Assembly: GCF_009695585.1 (NCBI RefSeq)
Contig: NZ_VUNR01000013.1
Span: 16,816-80,815, forward strand
Direction of reading: 5' to 3'
DNA length: 64,000 nt
Source of the DNA: Anaerovibrio slackiae
GTDB lineage: Bacteria; Bacillota; Negativicutes; Selenomonadales; Selenomonadaceae
Positions within the stretch are counted from its first letter, which is position 1. Each line of letters begins with the position of its first letter. The notes under the pieces were generated by a model. The model ran no database searches and was not told the DNA's origin. It was given only the letters and a program-made list of their open reading frames with translations. Below, piece by piece: positions 14,253-22,517 of the stretch. The translations under genes and the position numbers were made by a program.

Positions 14253-14875
14253 ATAAAGGTTTTATTCAGCTGGCGGAGCGCACCGGCCAGTACAAGACAA
14301 TCAATGCTTCCGTAGTCTATGAAGGGCAGATAGAGGACATTGACTTTATCACAGGCAACATCATAAGGGGCAAGAAAATCAGTGATACCGTGGTCGGCTA
14401 TGTGGCCTACATTGAGTTCCTGAATGGCTTCTCCAAGACCTTCTACATGAGCAAGGAGGAGGTTGAGGCACATGCCAGCAAATACAGTCAGAGCTACAGG
14501 AAGGGCTATGGCGTCTGGAAGGATAACTTCGATGCTATGGCACTGAAGACCGTAACAAAACTGCTCATAAGCAAGTACGGCATTATGAGCATAGAGATGG
14601 AATCCAGCAGTCTGGCAAGAGCATTGGCAGCTGACCAGGCCATTATGGAGAGCGAGGACGAGACGTATACATACGCTGATAATCCTCAGGACACAATCAG
14701 TGTAGAAGTACAGGAACCGCCACAGTATGCAAGGACAATAAATGTAAATGATATTCCGCCGGCAGAAGAACCGCCAGCGGCATCTATACCGGCAGCAGAA
14801 CCACCGGAAGAAGCTCCCCGGACTGCCCAGCAGGGGAACGAGGCTGAAAGCCAGCCAGAGGAATGTCCTTTTTAA
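14253..14875 (+). CDS. recT: RecT recombinase, exon 2
   Basis: This is the 3' exon, from ATAAAGGTTTT onward. It encodes YKGFIQLAERTGQYKTIN, then the core (GYVAYIEFLNGFSKTFYMS, YGVWKDNFDAMALKTVTK) and a Pro/Glu-rich C-terminal tail ending EECPF, as in many phage RecT proteins. It overlaps the region of possible starts for the next gene. It is only expressed if the intron is spliced out. Confidence 0.88.
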
Positions 14876-14877
14876 TA

Positions 14878-15609
14878 ATGTTTGATGTGAAGTGCATCGC
14901 ATCCAGCAGTGCTGGTAACTGCTTCATCGTATCAGATGGCATAACCAGCCTGCTGCTGGATGCAGGCGTGAAAATGAAAGAGATATTGGTTGCTTGTGAC
15001 TTCAATATGGATAAGATAAGCGGGGCACTTATCACCCATGAGCACAACGACCATGCCCGTTCCGTGGAGGAACTGACCGGGCGAGGCATAAGGATTTACG
15101 GCAGTGCGGCGGTAGCGGCCAAGTTCAAAGAGGTGCGCTGCATAAGGCCTTTTGCCAGGTATGCCATAGATACCATAGATTTTTTCGCGGTGCCTATGGA
15201 GCATGATGCTACCTGCTATGCTTACTGCATCAGGAGTGTAAAGACAGGCGATACCCTGCTGTATGCCACTGATACAAAGCGTATGACGGAGTATATAGAT
15301 GGGCTTGGGCAGATGATTATTGAATCAAATTACAACGTGGAACTGCTGGAGAATAGCGTAAAACCTCGAAAGCTGGTTAGGCGCATCGCAGATTGTCACA
15401 TGAGCGTGGAAACGTTAGCTAAATACATTTCGCGCATGGACCAGGGCAAGCTGCAGGAGATTTACCTTTGCCATTTGTCTGACGACCACAGTGACGTGGA
15501 AAAGATGGTGGAGAAGGTCAGGAAAGTTACTCAGGCAAAAATATTCGTCTGCAACAAGAATGGAGGTGTGACGGATGCCACAGGAATTGGTACTGGGAAG
15601 GATAACTGA
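14878..15609 (+). CDS. MBL-fold hydrolase (YycJ-like)
   Basis: The product is 243 aa. The metal-binding motif THEHNDHA is at about residues 52-59 after SLLLDAGVK. Later ligands are in PMEHDATCYAY, YATDT and HLSDDHSD. Phage copies sit in recombination operons and are thought to act as exonucleases beside RecT. The ATG at 14878 (MFDVKCIASSSAGN) matches family N-termini. An ATG at 14863 is possible but has no spacing to its AGAGGA. It contains the sequence matched by CRISPR spacer 2. Confidence 0.82.
   Translation: MFDVKCIASSSAGNCFIVSDGITSLLLDAGVKMKEILVACDFNMDKISGALITHEHNDHARSVEELTGRGIRIYGSAAVAAKFKEVRCIRPFARYAIDTIDFFAVPMEHDATCYAYCIRSVKTGDTLLYATDTKRMTEYIDGLGQMIIESNYNVELLENSVKPRKLVRRIADCHMSVETLAKYISRMDQGKLQEIYLCHLSDDHSDVEKMVEKVRKVTQAKIFVCNKNGGVTDATGIGTGKDN
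15252..15290 (+). other. Protospacer-like match to CRISPR spacer 2
   Basis: This 39-nt stretch of the MBL-fold gene matches spacer 2 (9597-9635) at 34 positions, in the same orientation. Three of the five differences are C/T changes, as expected if the spacer came from a diverged homologue. Confidence 0.8.
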
Positions 15610-16246
15610 TTTCCGGGAGAATGGCAGCGTGATTATTGAGGCCGGTGTGCCGAACCTTGACCGGGCAATCAACAGGAAGTATAGCAAGGTGCTGATCGCC
15701 TTCAAGGACGGCAGGAGAATTTCTCCGGAGCAGAGGTCAAAGGCATACGCTCTTATAAAGGAGATTGCTGAATGGATGGGTGATGCACCCCAGGCGACGA
15801 AGGAAACCATGAAGCTGGAGTTCAGGCTGAACCGGATGGAAGGGATGGCAAGGCGGGCGTTCAGCCTGTCTGATGTGGATATGAACACGGCTGCCGACTT
15901 CATTACATACCTGATAGACTTCATCGTGGAGAACGATATTCCTACCTCGGAGCCGTTGTACAGGTATGCTGAGGATGTAGGCAAGTATGTATATGCCTGC
16001 ACCATGAACAAGAAGTGCTGCCTGTGCGGCAGGCCTGCGGAGCTTCACCACTGCGAGGGCAGCAGGATAGGAATGGGAGCTGACAGGAAAGAGGTTAATC
16101 ACTTGGGGCGGAGCGTATTGCCACTCTGCCGGGAGCATCACGACAGGATTCACCAGCAGCCGGAGAGGATATTCTTCGAGAAGACGCATTTGATACCTGT
16201 GACAGCCGACAAGGCAGTGTGCAGGCTGTACAGATTGAAGGAGTGA
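15575..16246 (+). CDS. Putative HNHc nuclease
   Basis: The product is 223 aa. The C-terminal third has a Cys/His cluster typical of the phage HNHc_6 family: CCLCGRPAELHHCEG followed by LPLCREHHDRIHQQ. The N-terminal half matches the usual family start (GRITDFRENGSVIIEA). It may resolve recombination or replication intermediates. TGGAGGTG precedes the ATG. It overlaps the MBL gene by 35 bp. Confidence 0.8.
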   Translation: MPQELVLGRITDFRENGSVIIEAGVPNLDRAINRKYSKVLIAFKDGRRISPEQRSKAYALIKEIAEWMGDAPQATKETMKLEFRLNRMEGMARRAFSLSDVDMNTAADFITYLIDFIVENDIPTSEPLYRYAEDVGKYVYACTMNKKCCLCGRPAELHHCEGSRIGMGADRKEVNHLGRSVLPLCREHHDRIHQQPERIFFEKTHLIPVTADKAVCRLYRLKE

Positions 16247-16251
16247 GAAGC

Positions 16252-17418
16252 GTGGCTGAGAGAAGGATGTTCTCCAGCAGGGTGACAGGGGCGGCAAGGT
16301 TTCTCAGGCTGCCGCCATCAGCGCAGGCACTGTACTTTCACCTGGGGCTTTATGCAGATGATGAGGGAATAGCGGAGGGTTTTTCTGTTGTCGGCATGGT
16401 CAGGGGGCGGGATGAGGATTTGTTCCTGCTGGAGGAAAAAGGATTTGTAAAGATACTCAATGAGGATTTGGTCACGTACATCGTTGACTGGAATGAGTGC
16501 AATCAGCTGAGAGCTGATAGGGCCAAGCAGAGCATTTACCATGATTTGCTGGTGGATTATCTGGGGAGACATTCAGAGGAAGGTGCAGCAACCTACCGTC
16601 ATGCCGTTGGCGGGGGCTTGCAGGAAGACCATCATGCCGTTGATGGCGATGCACCTGGCGACCATTATGCCGTTGATGGAGCCGTTTCCGATAGCCGTCA
16701 TGCCGTTGGCGGCAGAGTGTCAGAAGACTGTCATGCCGTTGACAGCGAATTGTCCGCAGACTGTCAGCAAACCGCGGCGAAATGTCCGCAGGCTGACAAC
16801 CAAATGTCAGCAACCTGCCGTCAAAGTGCGGCGGATTGTCCGCAGACTGTCAGCGAGTTGCCGACAAGCCGCGGCGAATTGTCCGCAGACTGTCAGCAAA
16901 CCGCGGCGAAATGTCCGCCTAGTATAGTAGAGGATAGTATAGGTAAGTATAGGGGAGTATATACTGCTGCTACTACGAACTATAGCGATAGTTCGAGAGT
17001 TATAGAGCCGCCTGTGGATAACTGTGTGGAAAAGCTGCGGCAGCAGAAGCAGGGTTCCCCCATAAGCAGGAAGGACCCAAGGCTGGCGGAGGTATTCACC
17101 CTCTACCAGGACAACATACACAGCATTCCCAACCAGGTCGAGGCAGACGACCTTGCTTCCCTGTACGACGAATTTGGCCGTGAGTGGCTGGTTCAGGCAA
17201 TCAGGGAGGCAGCCAGGGCACGTGCCAGGTCTATCAAGTACATCATCAGCATACTGGAGTCATGGGCGAAAAAAGGCGTATCGGAGCCGTGGAAGCATCA
17301 GGACAAAAAGCGTCCCGCAGGCGGGGCTGTCTTAGAGTTACCCAAAAACAAGCAGCAGAAAACCCATAGCGAGAAGGTAGCTGACATTGCCCAGCAGGCA
17401 ATTGACATGCTGGGATAG
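16252..17418 (+). CDS. Phage replication initiator, DnaD-like
   Basis: The product is 388 aa. The N-terminal winged-helix segment (FLRLPPSAQALYFHLGLYADDEG, then FLLEEKGFV) is typical of phage replication proteins. A C-terminal DnaD-like domain contains EFGREWLVQAIREAARARARSIKYIISILESW. Between them lies a low-complexity region of five 11-residue repeats built on HAVGG/HAVDG. The GTG at 16252 has AAGGAG upstream and lies 5 bp after the previous stop. Its repeats probably form the replication origin. Confidence 0.75.
   Translation: MAERRMFSSRVTGAARFLRLPPSAQALYFHLGLYADDEGIAEGFSVVGMVRGRDEDLFLLEEKGFVKILNEDLVTYIVDWNECNQLRADRAKQSIYHDLLVDYLGRHSEEGAATYRHAVGGGLQEDHHAVDGDAPGDHYAVDGAVSDSRHAVGGRVSEDCHAVDSELSADCQQTAAKCPQADNQMSATCRQSAADCPQTVSELPTSRGELSADCQQTAAKCPPSIVEDSIGKYRGVYTAATTNYSDSSRVIEPPVDNCVEKLRQQKQGSPISRKDPRLAEVFTLYQDNIHSIPNQVEADDLASLYDEFGREWLVQAIREAARARARSIKYIISILESWAKKGVSEPWKHQDKKRPAGGAVLELPKNKQQKTHSEKVADIAQQAIDMLG
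16600..16918 (+). repeat. Iteron-like repeats inside the initiator gene, candidate replication origin
   Basis: CATGCCGTTG (one copy TATGCCGTTG) starts at 16600, 16633, 16666, 16699 and 16732, exactly every 33 bp. A second family follows: a 45-bp exact repeat at 16745-16789 and 16874-16918 containing TGTCCGCAGACTGTCAGC, with shorter partial copies between. An AT-richer stretch (16919-16990) comes next and could be the unwinding element. In-gene iterons are typical of lambda-O-like initiators. Confidence 0.65.
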
Positions 17419-17443
17419 CTGGCAAGAAAGGAGAATGAGGACC

Positions 17444-18046
17444 ATGAAGAACGAACCGGAAATGATAGTATTCGAGGATAGCGACATAGCAAAAATCAAG
17501 GGCGCGCAGATTATCAAGGTTCTGACGCCGTATATGGCAGTATTCCCAAACTGCAAGATTGATGCCACAGGACTTTTGCTGTATTCCAAGGCACTGATGC
17601 CGCTCCGCATCCAGGACCTTGAGGCGGCAATGGTGAAGCTGTTGCAGACATGCAAGTTTTTCCCCAGCGTGGCAGAGATATTCGAGGCCGCCGACAGCGT
17701 AAACGGGTATGTGGAGGCCATCAATGGCAGCAGGCTGCCTACTCCGGCAGAGGCATGGGCGGAGGCCATGCGCAACGTGAGGGAGTTTTCCTTGTACAGG
17801 CCGTGGGTTTATTCCTGTCCGGAGGTTGAGAAGACTGTGGAGCAGTTCGGCAGGTATGAGCTGGCCATGCTGGAGGCAAAGGACGTGAATATAGCCAGGG
17901 CGCAGTTCATGCGCATCTATGAGAGCGTTGTCAGCCGCAGCCGTGGTGACTGGGAGAACCGCAGGGCACTGGAGGCACTGAACAACAGCAATGCGCATCT
18001 GCTTTTGCAGCGGATTGACGCCGTCAAGCAGATAGAGGGGGTGTGA
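17444..18046 (+). CDS. Replicative helicase loader/inhibitor (G39P-like)
   Basis: The product is 200 aa. The segment LLLYSKALMPLRIQDLEAAMVKLLQTCKFFPSVAEIFE, split here as two helices, matches the SPP1 G39P-type loader family. That family delivers the host or phage helicase to the initiator complex. It follows the initiator gene after 25 bp. The ATG at 17444 has AAAGGAG at better spacing than the ATG at 17435. No helicase gene was seen, so the host DnaB-type helicase is the likely partner. Confidence 0.7.
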   Translation: MKNEPEMIVFEDSDIAKIKGAQIIKVLTPYMAVFPNCKIDATGLLLYSKALMPLRIQDLEAAMVKLLQTCKFFPSVAEIFEAADSVNGYVEAINGSRLPTPAEAWAEAMRNVREFSLYRPWVYSCPEVEKTVEQFGRYELAMLEAKDVNIARAQFMRIYESVVSRSRGDWENRRALEALNNSNAHLLLQRIDAVKQIEGV

Positions 18047-18050
18047 GATT

Positions 18051-18779
18051 ATGGCAAAGCTGGCGAAGAAAATCAAGCTGAACAAGTTGATTACTGCGGA
18101 CAAGCAGCACATGAAGGAAACGGCCGGCGGCAGGGTAAAGCCGTTATCTGTGAGAAGGGCAAGGGCGGCAAGCCACATTGACAAGAAGACCGACTATATC
18201 CCGAAGGAGAACCTTGAGAGGATTATAGGTGTTGCCAGGGCTCATGCTTTGTGGTTGCACATGGATGTGCTGAAGCACACCTTTGGCTTTACCGGCAAGC
18301 AGCTCATTGAATACCATGACAGGCTGCAAGGGGTACTAACCTACGCCATCGATGATACCAGCGGAGGCACCGTGGAGGACATTATCCATGTTACTGTTCA
18401 TGGCAGCAGAAAGGAAGATGCAGGCAACATGGGCTACCCGGAGTATGAGCAGCCTGTTTTTGACCCGAATGGGAAGCTGTATGACTACTACGCTGACAAG
18501 TATTGCAGCGTGGAACGTTGCCTGTCTGAGTACAAGCAGATGCAGAGAACATTCATAGAGTTCGACAAGTGCGAGGTGGCTTCTATGCTGGTGCTCAAGG
18601 ATTATTTCGGGTTTGCCCATATCCGGTTGCGCCGGTTTGTTGAGAATTTGCGTGAATCATTCCGGAACGCTACCTGGAAGCTTTACGAAGCGAAAATCAG
18701 GTATTTTGAGAAGCTGTGTAAGACAGATTTTGGTGAGTTTGCTGCCATCAAGGGCGGTAAGGGCGTGTTCTGGTACTGA
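18051..18779 (+). CDS. Hypothetical phage protein, 242 aa
   Basis: It has a basic N-terminus (MAKLAKKIKLNKLIT), a helical middle (LWLHMDVLKHTFGFTGKQLIEYHDRL) and a C-terminal helical bundle. No family is recognised with confidence. GGGGGTG precedes the ATG and it begins 5 bp after the helicase loader, so a replication role is plausible but unproven. Confidence 0.65.
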   Translation: MAKLAKKIKLNKLITADKQHMKETAGGRVKPLSVRRARAASHIDKKTDYIPKENLERIIGVARAHALWLHMDVLKHTFGFTGKQLIEYHDRLQGVLTYAIDDTSGGTVEDIIHVTVHGSRKEDAGNMGYPEYEQPVFDPNGKLYDYYADKYCSVERCLSEYKQMQRTFIEFDKCEVASMLVLKDYFGFAHIRLRRFVENLRESFRNATWKLYEAKIRYFEKLCKTDFGEFAAIKGGKGVFWY

Positions 18780-18796
18780 TGGCAGGAGGGATAACA

Positions 18797-19420
18797 ATGG
18801 AGCAAGAAAAGTTAAACGAAATCATAGCTAGCCATGGCAGATGGCTACAAGATAAAGGTGGAAAACGTGCTTGCCTAGAGTGGGCTGACTTGCGCGGGGC
18901 TTGTCTAGAGTGGGCTGACTTGCGCGGGGCTGACTTAGAGGGGGCTAGACTAGAGGGGGCTGACTTGCGCGGGGCTTGCCTAGATAGGGCTTACTTGCGC
19001 GGGGCTTGCCTAGATAGGGCTTGCTTGCGCGGGGCTGACTTGCGCGGGGCTTACCTGTGCAAGGCTTACCTAAAGGGGGCTGACCTAGAGGGGGCTGACT
19101 TGCGCGGGGCTTGCCTAGAGGGGGCTGACTTGCGCGGGGCTTGCCTAGATATGGCTAGACTAGAGGGGGCTGACCTGCCGATAGGTGTATATCAAATTGT
19201 GGGACCTGGTAGCTGTAATCGTTGCACCACCTATGACGTTATCAATGACCAGATAGTGTGCGGGTGCTGGAACGATAGAAATGGAAACCATCTCGACTCA
19301 TTTATTAAACGAATTGAGGAAGTTTATGGACCAAAAGGGGAAAATCCTAACTCAAAATATTATGCAGAATATATGTCTGCGGTTGCCTTTTTTAAAGCTA
19401 TGAAGGAGTTAAAAAAATGA
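18797..19420 (+). CDS. Pentapeptide-repeat protein
   Basis: The product is 207 aa. About 21 consecutive pentapeptides (A[D/C]L[R/E/D]x type, for example ADLRGACLEWADLRG) fill residues 29-133 and should fold as a right-handed beta-helix. A C-terminal domain with CNRCTTYDVI and CGCW follows, then a helical end. Pentapeptide proteins can mimic DNA and protect gyrase. No role is shown here. GCAGGAGGG precedes the ATG. At DNA level the region is a run of near-identical 15- and 30-bp repeats. Confidence 0.85.
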   Translation: MEQEKLNEIIASHGRWLQDKGGKRACLEWADLRGACLEWADLRGADLEGARLEGADLRGACLDRAYLRGACLDRACLRGADLRGAYLCKAYLKGADLEGADLRGACLEGADLRGACLDMARLEGADLPIGVYQIVGPGSCNRCTTYDVINDQIVCGCWNDRNGNHLDSFIKRIEEVYGPKGENPNSKYYAEYMSAVAFFKAMKELKK

Positions 19421-19532
19421 GTAAAAGTATAAGTGTTGTTTTAAACGCCCACATTACGGGGATAAATTTAAAGGGTATGAACTGCCCCAGGAAAAAATTG
19501 ACGAACTGGCTGATAGGGGGATAAGCGGATGA
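19417..19532 (+). pseudogene. Small frameshifted gene
   Basis: The ATG at 19417 overlaps the previous stop. In frame it gives a 35-aa peptide that looks random. A -1 shift at AAAA (19423-19426) opens a protein-like frame, KYKCCFKRPHYGDKFKGYEL then PQEKIDELADRGISG. That frame stops at 19530-19532, overlapping the next ATG (ATGA). The coupled stop suggests the shifted frame is the real one, so this is either a broken gene or a programmed -1 frameshift. Confidence 0.4.
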
Positions 19533-19966
19533 GCAAGTATAAGAGCGTCAAGACGGTCATTGACGGTATAAAATTTGATTCCAAGGCGGAGGGGGAGTTT
19601 TATCTGTACCTCAGGCGCAAGGAGGATAAAGGCGAGATAGCTCTGATTGGTGTGCATCCAAAGGTCAGGCTCCAGGATAAATTCTCTTTAGCTGGTAAAA
19701 CATACCCGGCCATAACATACGCACCTGACTTTCATGTTGAGTTTGTTGACGGCAGGGAATTGTATTTCGACGTCAAAGGAATGTCGACGCCGGTCGCCTT
19801 GCTGAAGTACAAGATGTATATGCACCTGCAATATACAAGGCCGGAGTTTGCGCGTGTGCCCCTGCTGTGGGTGAAGCTGGAGCGCGGGCTGTGGATGGAT
19901 TATTTTTCCGGCAAGCCTATCAATCTGGACGGGGAGTGTGACGGCCATGAACGTGGCACTCATTGA
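19529..19966 (+). CDS. DUF1064-family protein
   Basis: The product is 145 aa. It shows the family pattern: SKYKSVKTVIDGIKFDSKAEGEFY, then TYAPDFHVEFVDGRELYFDVKG. The D-x(n)-V-K core resembles the PD-(D/E)XK nuclease fold, so a Holliday-junction or other nuclease role is often suggested. It overlaps the frameshifted small gene upstream and the radical SAM gene downstream. Confidence 0.8.
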   Translation: MSKYKSVKTVIDGIKFDSKAEGEFYLYLRRKEDKGEIALIGVHPKVRLQDKFSLAGKTYPAITYAPDFHVEFVDGRELYFDVKGMSTPVALLKYKMYMHLQYTRPEFARVPLLWVKLERGLWMDYFSGKPINLDGECDGHERGTH

Positions 19967-20867
19967 TGTGGATTTGCCCAGGAACGGCAAGGTTAAGTTC
20001 CCGACATTGACATTGATGAAAATATCAGCATACTGCAAGGCAAGAGGTGATAGTGTTCATCTGCTGACTGTTGATGAATACCTATCCGGAGATTTGTTCA
20101 ACAGGTACGATAAGGCATACGCCAGCTGTATATTTTCTAAAAATGCGCAAAAGGCGAAGCTGCTTGCAGATATGGGCGTTATTGTTGGCGGCAGCGGATA
20201 TGATATAAATAAACGCCTGCCAGATGAGATTGAGCATATAATGCCGGATTATTCCCTGTATGGTATCACTGATACTGCCTACGGGTTCCTGACAAGAGGC
20301 TGCCCGCGGGGCTGTCCATTCTGTATTGTTGCAGGGAAAGAAGGACAACAGAGCAGGAAAGTAGCTGATTTATCAGAATGGTGGTCGGGACAAAAGAACA
20401 TAAAGCTGTTGGATCCGAATTTGCTGGCGTGCAGCAGCCACATGGAGCTCATGCACCAGCTGATTGAAAGCGGGGCAAATATTGATATTACTCAGGGGCT
20501 GGATATTAGATTATTGAACGATGATAACTTGCAGCTGATAAACAACATGAAAATCAAGATGCTGCACTTTGCCTGGGACAATCCTAACGATAAAAGCACC
20601 CAGCAAGCCCTGCAAAAATTCCGAGAAAAATCCATAATCGATGCAAGAAAAGTCGGTGTTTATGTGCTGACCAACTACTGGAGCACGCTGGAGGATGATT
20701 TGAAGCGCATATACTGGCTTCGTGATAACGGCTACAGCCCGTATGTGATGATTTACGACAAGGACCATGCACCGGTAGAAATACGGCTCTTGCAACGTTG
20801 GGTGAACAACAAGATTATATTTAAAAGTGTTGATAAGTTTGAGGACTATGACAGGCGCATCGGTTAG
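19947..20867 (+). CDS. Phage radical SAM protein
   Basis: The product is 306 aa. The [4Fe-4S] motif CPRGCPFC (CX3CX2C) is at about residues 119-126. An N-terminal region resembling a B12-binding fold precedes it (MNVALIDVDLPRNGKVKFPTL). TIM-barrel features follow (LDPNLLACSSHMELMHQLIE, ITQGLDIRLL). The substrate is unknown. Related phage enzymes are suspected of modifying nucleic acids or host proteins. The ATG at 19947 has GGGGAG upstream. It overlaps the DUF1064 gene by 20 bp. Confidence 0.82.
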   Translation: MNVALIDVDLPRNGKVKFPTLTLMKISAYCKARGDSVHLLTVDEYLSGDLFNRYDKAYASCIFSKNAQKAKLLADMGVIVGGSGYDINKRLPDEIEHIMPDYSLYGITDTAYGFLTRGCPRGCPFCIVAGKEGQQSRKVADLSEWWSGQKNIKLLDPNLLACSSHMELMHQLIESGANIDITQGLDIRLLNDDNLQLINNMKIKMLHFAWDNPNDKSTQQALQKFREKSIIDARKVGVYVLTNYWSTLEDDLKRIYWLRDNGYSPYVMIYDKDHAPVEIRLLQRWVNNKIIFKSVDKFEDYDRRIG

Positions 20868-20891
20868 ATGATGCAGTGAGGAGGATGTAAA

Positions 20892-21194
20892 ATGACTAAC
20901 GAAGAATTCCTGAGAAAATTTGATGCACATGAAGAATTCAGCGAGAAAGAAATTGAAGATATGTGCTGGGGATTTATTGGCGATTGTGTCAGTGAGGACA
21001 TCATTGAACAGGGGGACTGGACTATTGATAAAAGAACAGTATTCAAGGTGAACAGCAGGTTTTTTGGCGTTTATTGGACGGACGGTGCAACAGAGCAGCA
21101 GGAAGATTGTAGAGAGTTCCCTGATTATCCAACAGAATTACGCAGAGTTGAGAAGATGGTATATGACTATGTACCAATCAAGGAGGACAAATAA
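20892..21194 (+). CDS. Hypothetical phage protein, 100 aa
   Basis: It begins MTNEEFLRKFDAHEEFSEKEIED and contains VFKVNSRFFGVYWTDGATEQQED. Small acidic proteins of this pattern occur in many Bacillota phages without known function. GTGAGGAGG precedes the ATG. Its stop overlaps the next start by one base. Confidence 0.65.
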   Translation: MTNEEFLRKFDAHEEFSEKEIEDMCWGFIGDCVSEDIIEQGDWTIDKRTVFKVNSRFFGVYWTDGATEQQEDCREFPDYPTELRRVEKMVYDYVPIKEDK

Positions 21195-21460
21195 TGAATA
21201 AGATGGAAGATGTGGCAAAACTGTTAGGCTTGGAGCTTGGACAGTTTTTCATGATTGACTCAGACGTGTTTGAAACATCAATTTTCTATTTAGAAACTAA
21301 CGGGCTTCATATCATAGACATAGGAACAGAGGAATTTGACAATGCTGATACCGCTTGCCTATTGATTGCTTTGCTAAGAGGTGTCGAAACAATCACCCGG
21401 GTTGTAGATTGGAAGCCGTTTGAGGAGTGCGAAGCATATGAAGATAAGGGAGATAGATAA
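21194..21460 (+). CDS. Hypothetical phage protein, 88 aa
   Basis: It begins MNKMEDVAKLLGLELGQFF and resembles short phage proteins predicted to have an alpha/beta fold. No catalytic motif is visible. CAAGGAGG precedes it, and it overlaps the following zinc-ribbon gene by 23 bp. Confidence 0.6.
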   Translation: MNKMEDVAKLLGLELGQFFMIDSDVFETSIFYLETNGLHIIDIGTEEFDNADTACLLIALLRGVETITRVVDWKPFEECEAYEDKGDR

Positions 21461-21662
21461 CGGCTGCATCCAGACTTACGACCTTGTTGATGGCTACAGA
21501 TTAAAGAGATGGTGCCATAGGTGTAAGAAATATGTGGCGTTTATAAAGGTGCTCACAACAATAGAGGCGCCTGAAGGAAATGTTGAGAGATATTGCCCGT
21601 ATTGCTGCGAGTGCTATCATAGAATCCAAAAGGAGAATGAAGAAAATGACAAACAGAGATAA
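21438..21662 (+). CDS. Small zinc-ribbon-like protein, 74 aa
   Basis: Two Cys pairs (CHRC and CPYC) separated by about 30 residues suggest a zinc ribbon. The start at 21438 (MKIREIDNGCIQ) is preferred by content. An in-frame ATG at 21420 is possible. It overlaps genes on both sides. Confidence 0.6.
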   Translation: MKIREIDNGCIQTYDLVDGYRLKRWCHRCKKYVAFIKVLTTIEAPEGNVERYCPYCCECYHRIQKENEENDKQR

Positions 21663-22272
21663 GATTAACGCACTGTCAAACATAGAATTGGCTGGATTTT
21701 TTGGCAAAAATGGAATGAAATGCTCACTTTGTGTTTATAGGCGCAAAAGGTGTTTTGACAAAAATTGTGCAGAGGGCATAAAGGCATGGCTGGATGCTCC
21801 AAGCAACAAATCATCACGCAAGAGATTAGCGGTTAAACCAGAAAATCCACCTGCTATCAAAGATAATTTGGCCAAGGTTGTTGCAGGCGATTTGGCGGAG
21901 ATGTTTGAGGATATGATTACCAAGAAGCACAAGACTGTACCACGGCAGAAGCCGGATGCAGACAGCAAGGAAGACATTGAGTCATTAAAAGAGCTATTCA
22001 AAGGTGCTGAAATTATGAACCCTATTGACTGGGAAATACTGGATATTCCCGCCCTTGGCGCGAAAACCTATATGGTAGTGTTTAACGATGTTAATGAATT
22101 GGTAATTTTGGAGAACAAATTTATGGTAAGCGATATTGAGTTATGGATGCTGGCCCAGGGAAGATTGTTTACCGACCGCTGGAGTGCTGAGATGTACCTG
22201 AAGAAGTGCACTGGGGTTGTCAGCGCTATGAAGGCGCAGCTCCAGGTACTCACTAAGGAGGATAGCTTATGA
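21646..22272 (+). CDS. Hypothetical phage protein, 208 aa
   Basis: It starts MTNRDKINALSNIELAGFF, followed by a Cys cluster (CSLCVYRRKRCFDKNC) and WLDAP. That is the pattern of a widespread small phage protein family. Here it is fused to a longer, unrecognised C-terminal region of about 140 residues. AAAGGAG lies 10 bases upstream. It overlaps the next gene by 4 bp. Confidence 0.65.
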   Translation: MTNRDKINALSNIELAGFFGKNGMKCSLCVYRRKRCFDKNCAEGIKAWLDAPSNKSSRKRLAVKPENPPAIKDNLAKVVAGDLAEMFEDMITKKHKTVPRQKPDADSKEDIESLKELFKGAEIMNPIDWEILDIPALGAKTYMVVFNDVNELVILENKFMVSDIELWMLAQGRLFTDRWSAEMYLKKCTGVVSAMKAQLQVLTKEDSL

Positions 22273-22490
22273 GCAGAAAGAATTGTGATGATTGTGCATA
22301 CCGGTGCAGCTGCCGCGGAGTCAGGAAGGCGCAGGCAGCCAGCCTTGGGTATTGCTTTGATTATGAACAGGCAGATAGCTGGTCAAATCATATTGATGCT
22401 ATATGCGCCCTGGCTATTGCCACTGTACTGATAGGCATGGGATTGGCTGCGATGCTGCACATCAGCCTGTGGATACTGGAAGCGATATAG
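22269..22490 (+). CDS. Small Cys-rich membrane protein, 73 aa
   Basis: An N-terminal Cys cluster (CDDCAYRCSCRG) is followed by one TM helix (ICALAIATVLIGMGLAAML). The ATG overlaps the previous stop (ATGA). The function is unknown. Confidence 0.6.
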   Translation: MSRKNCDDCAYRCSCRGVRKAQAASLGYCFDYEQADSWSNHIDAICALAIATVLIGMGLAAMLHISLWILEAI

Positions 22491-22517
22491 TTTAATAAAA
22501 AGAGGAAGGTGAAGACG

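Noticed and set aside
16541..16927. 128-codon ORF in another frame of the replication initiator
   Set aside because: It is created by the 33-bp and 45-bp DNA repeats, which keep any frame open. It has no ribosome site and its peptide is repetitive.
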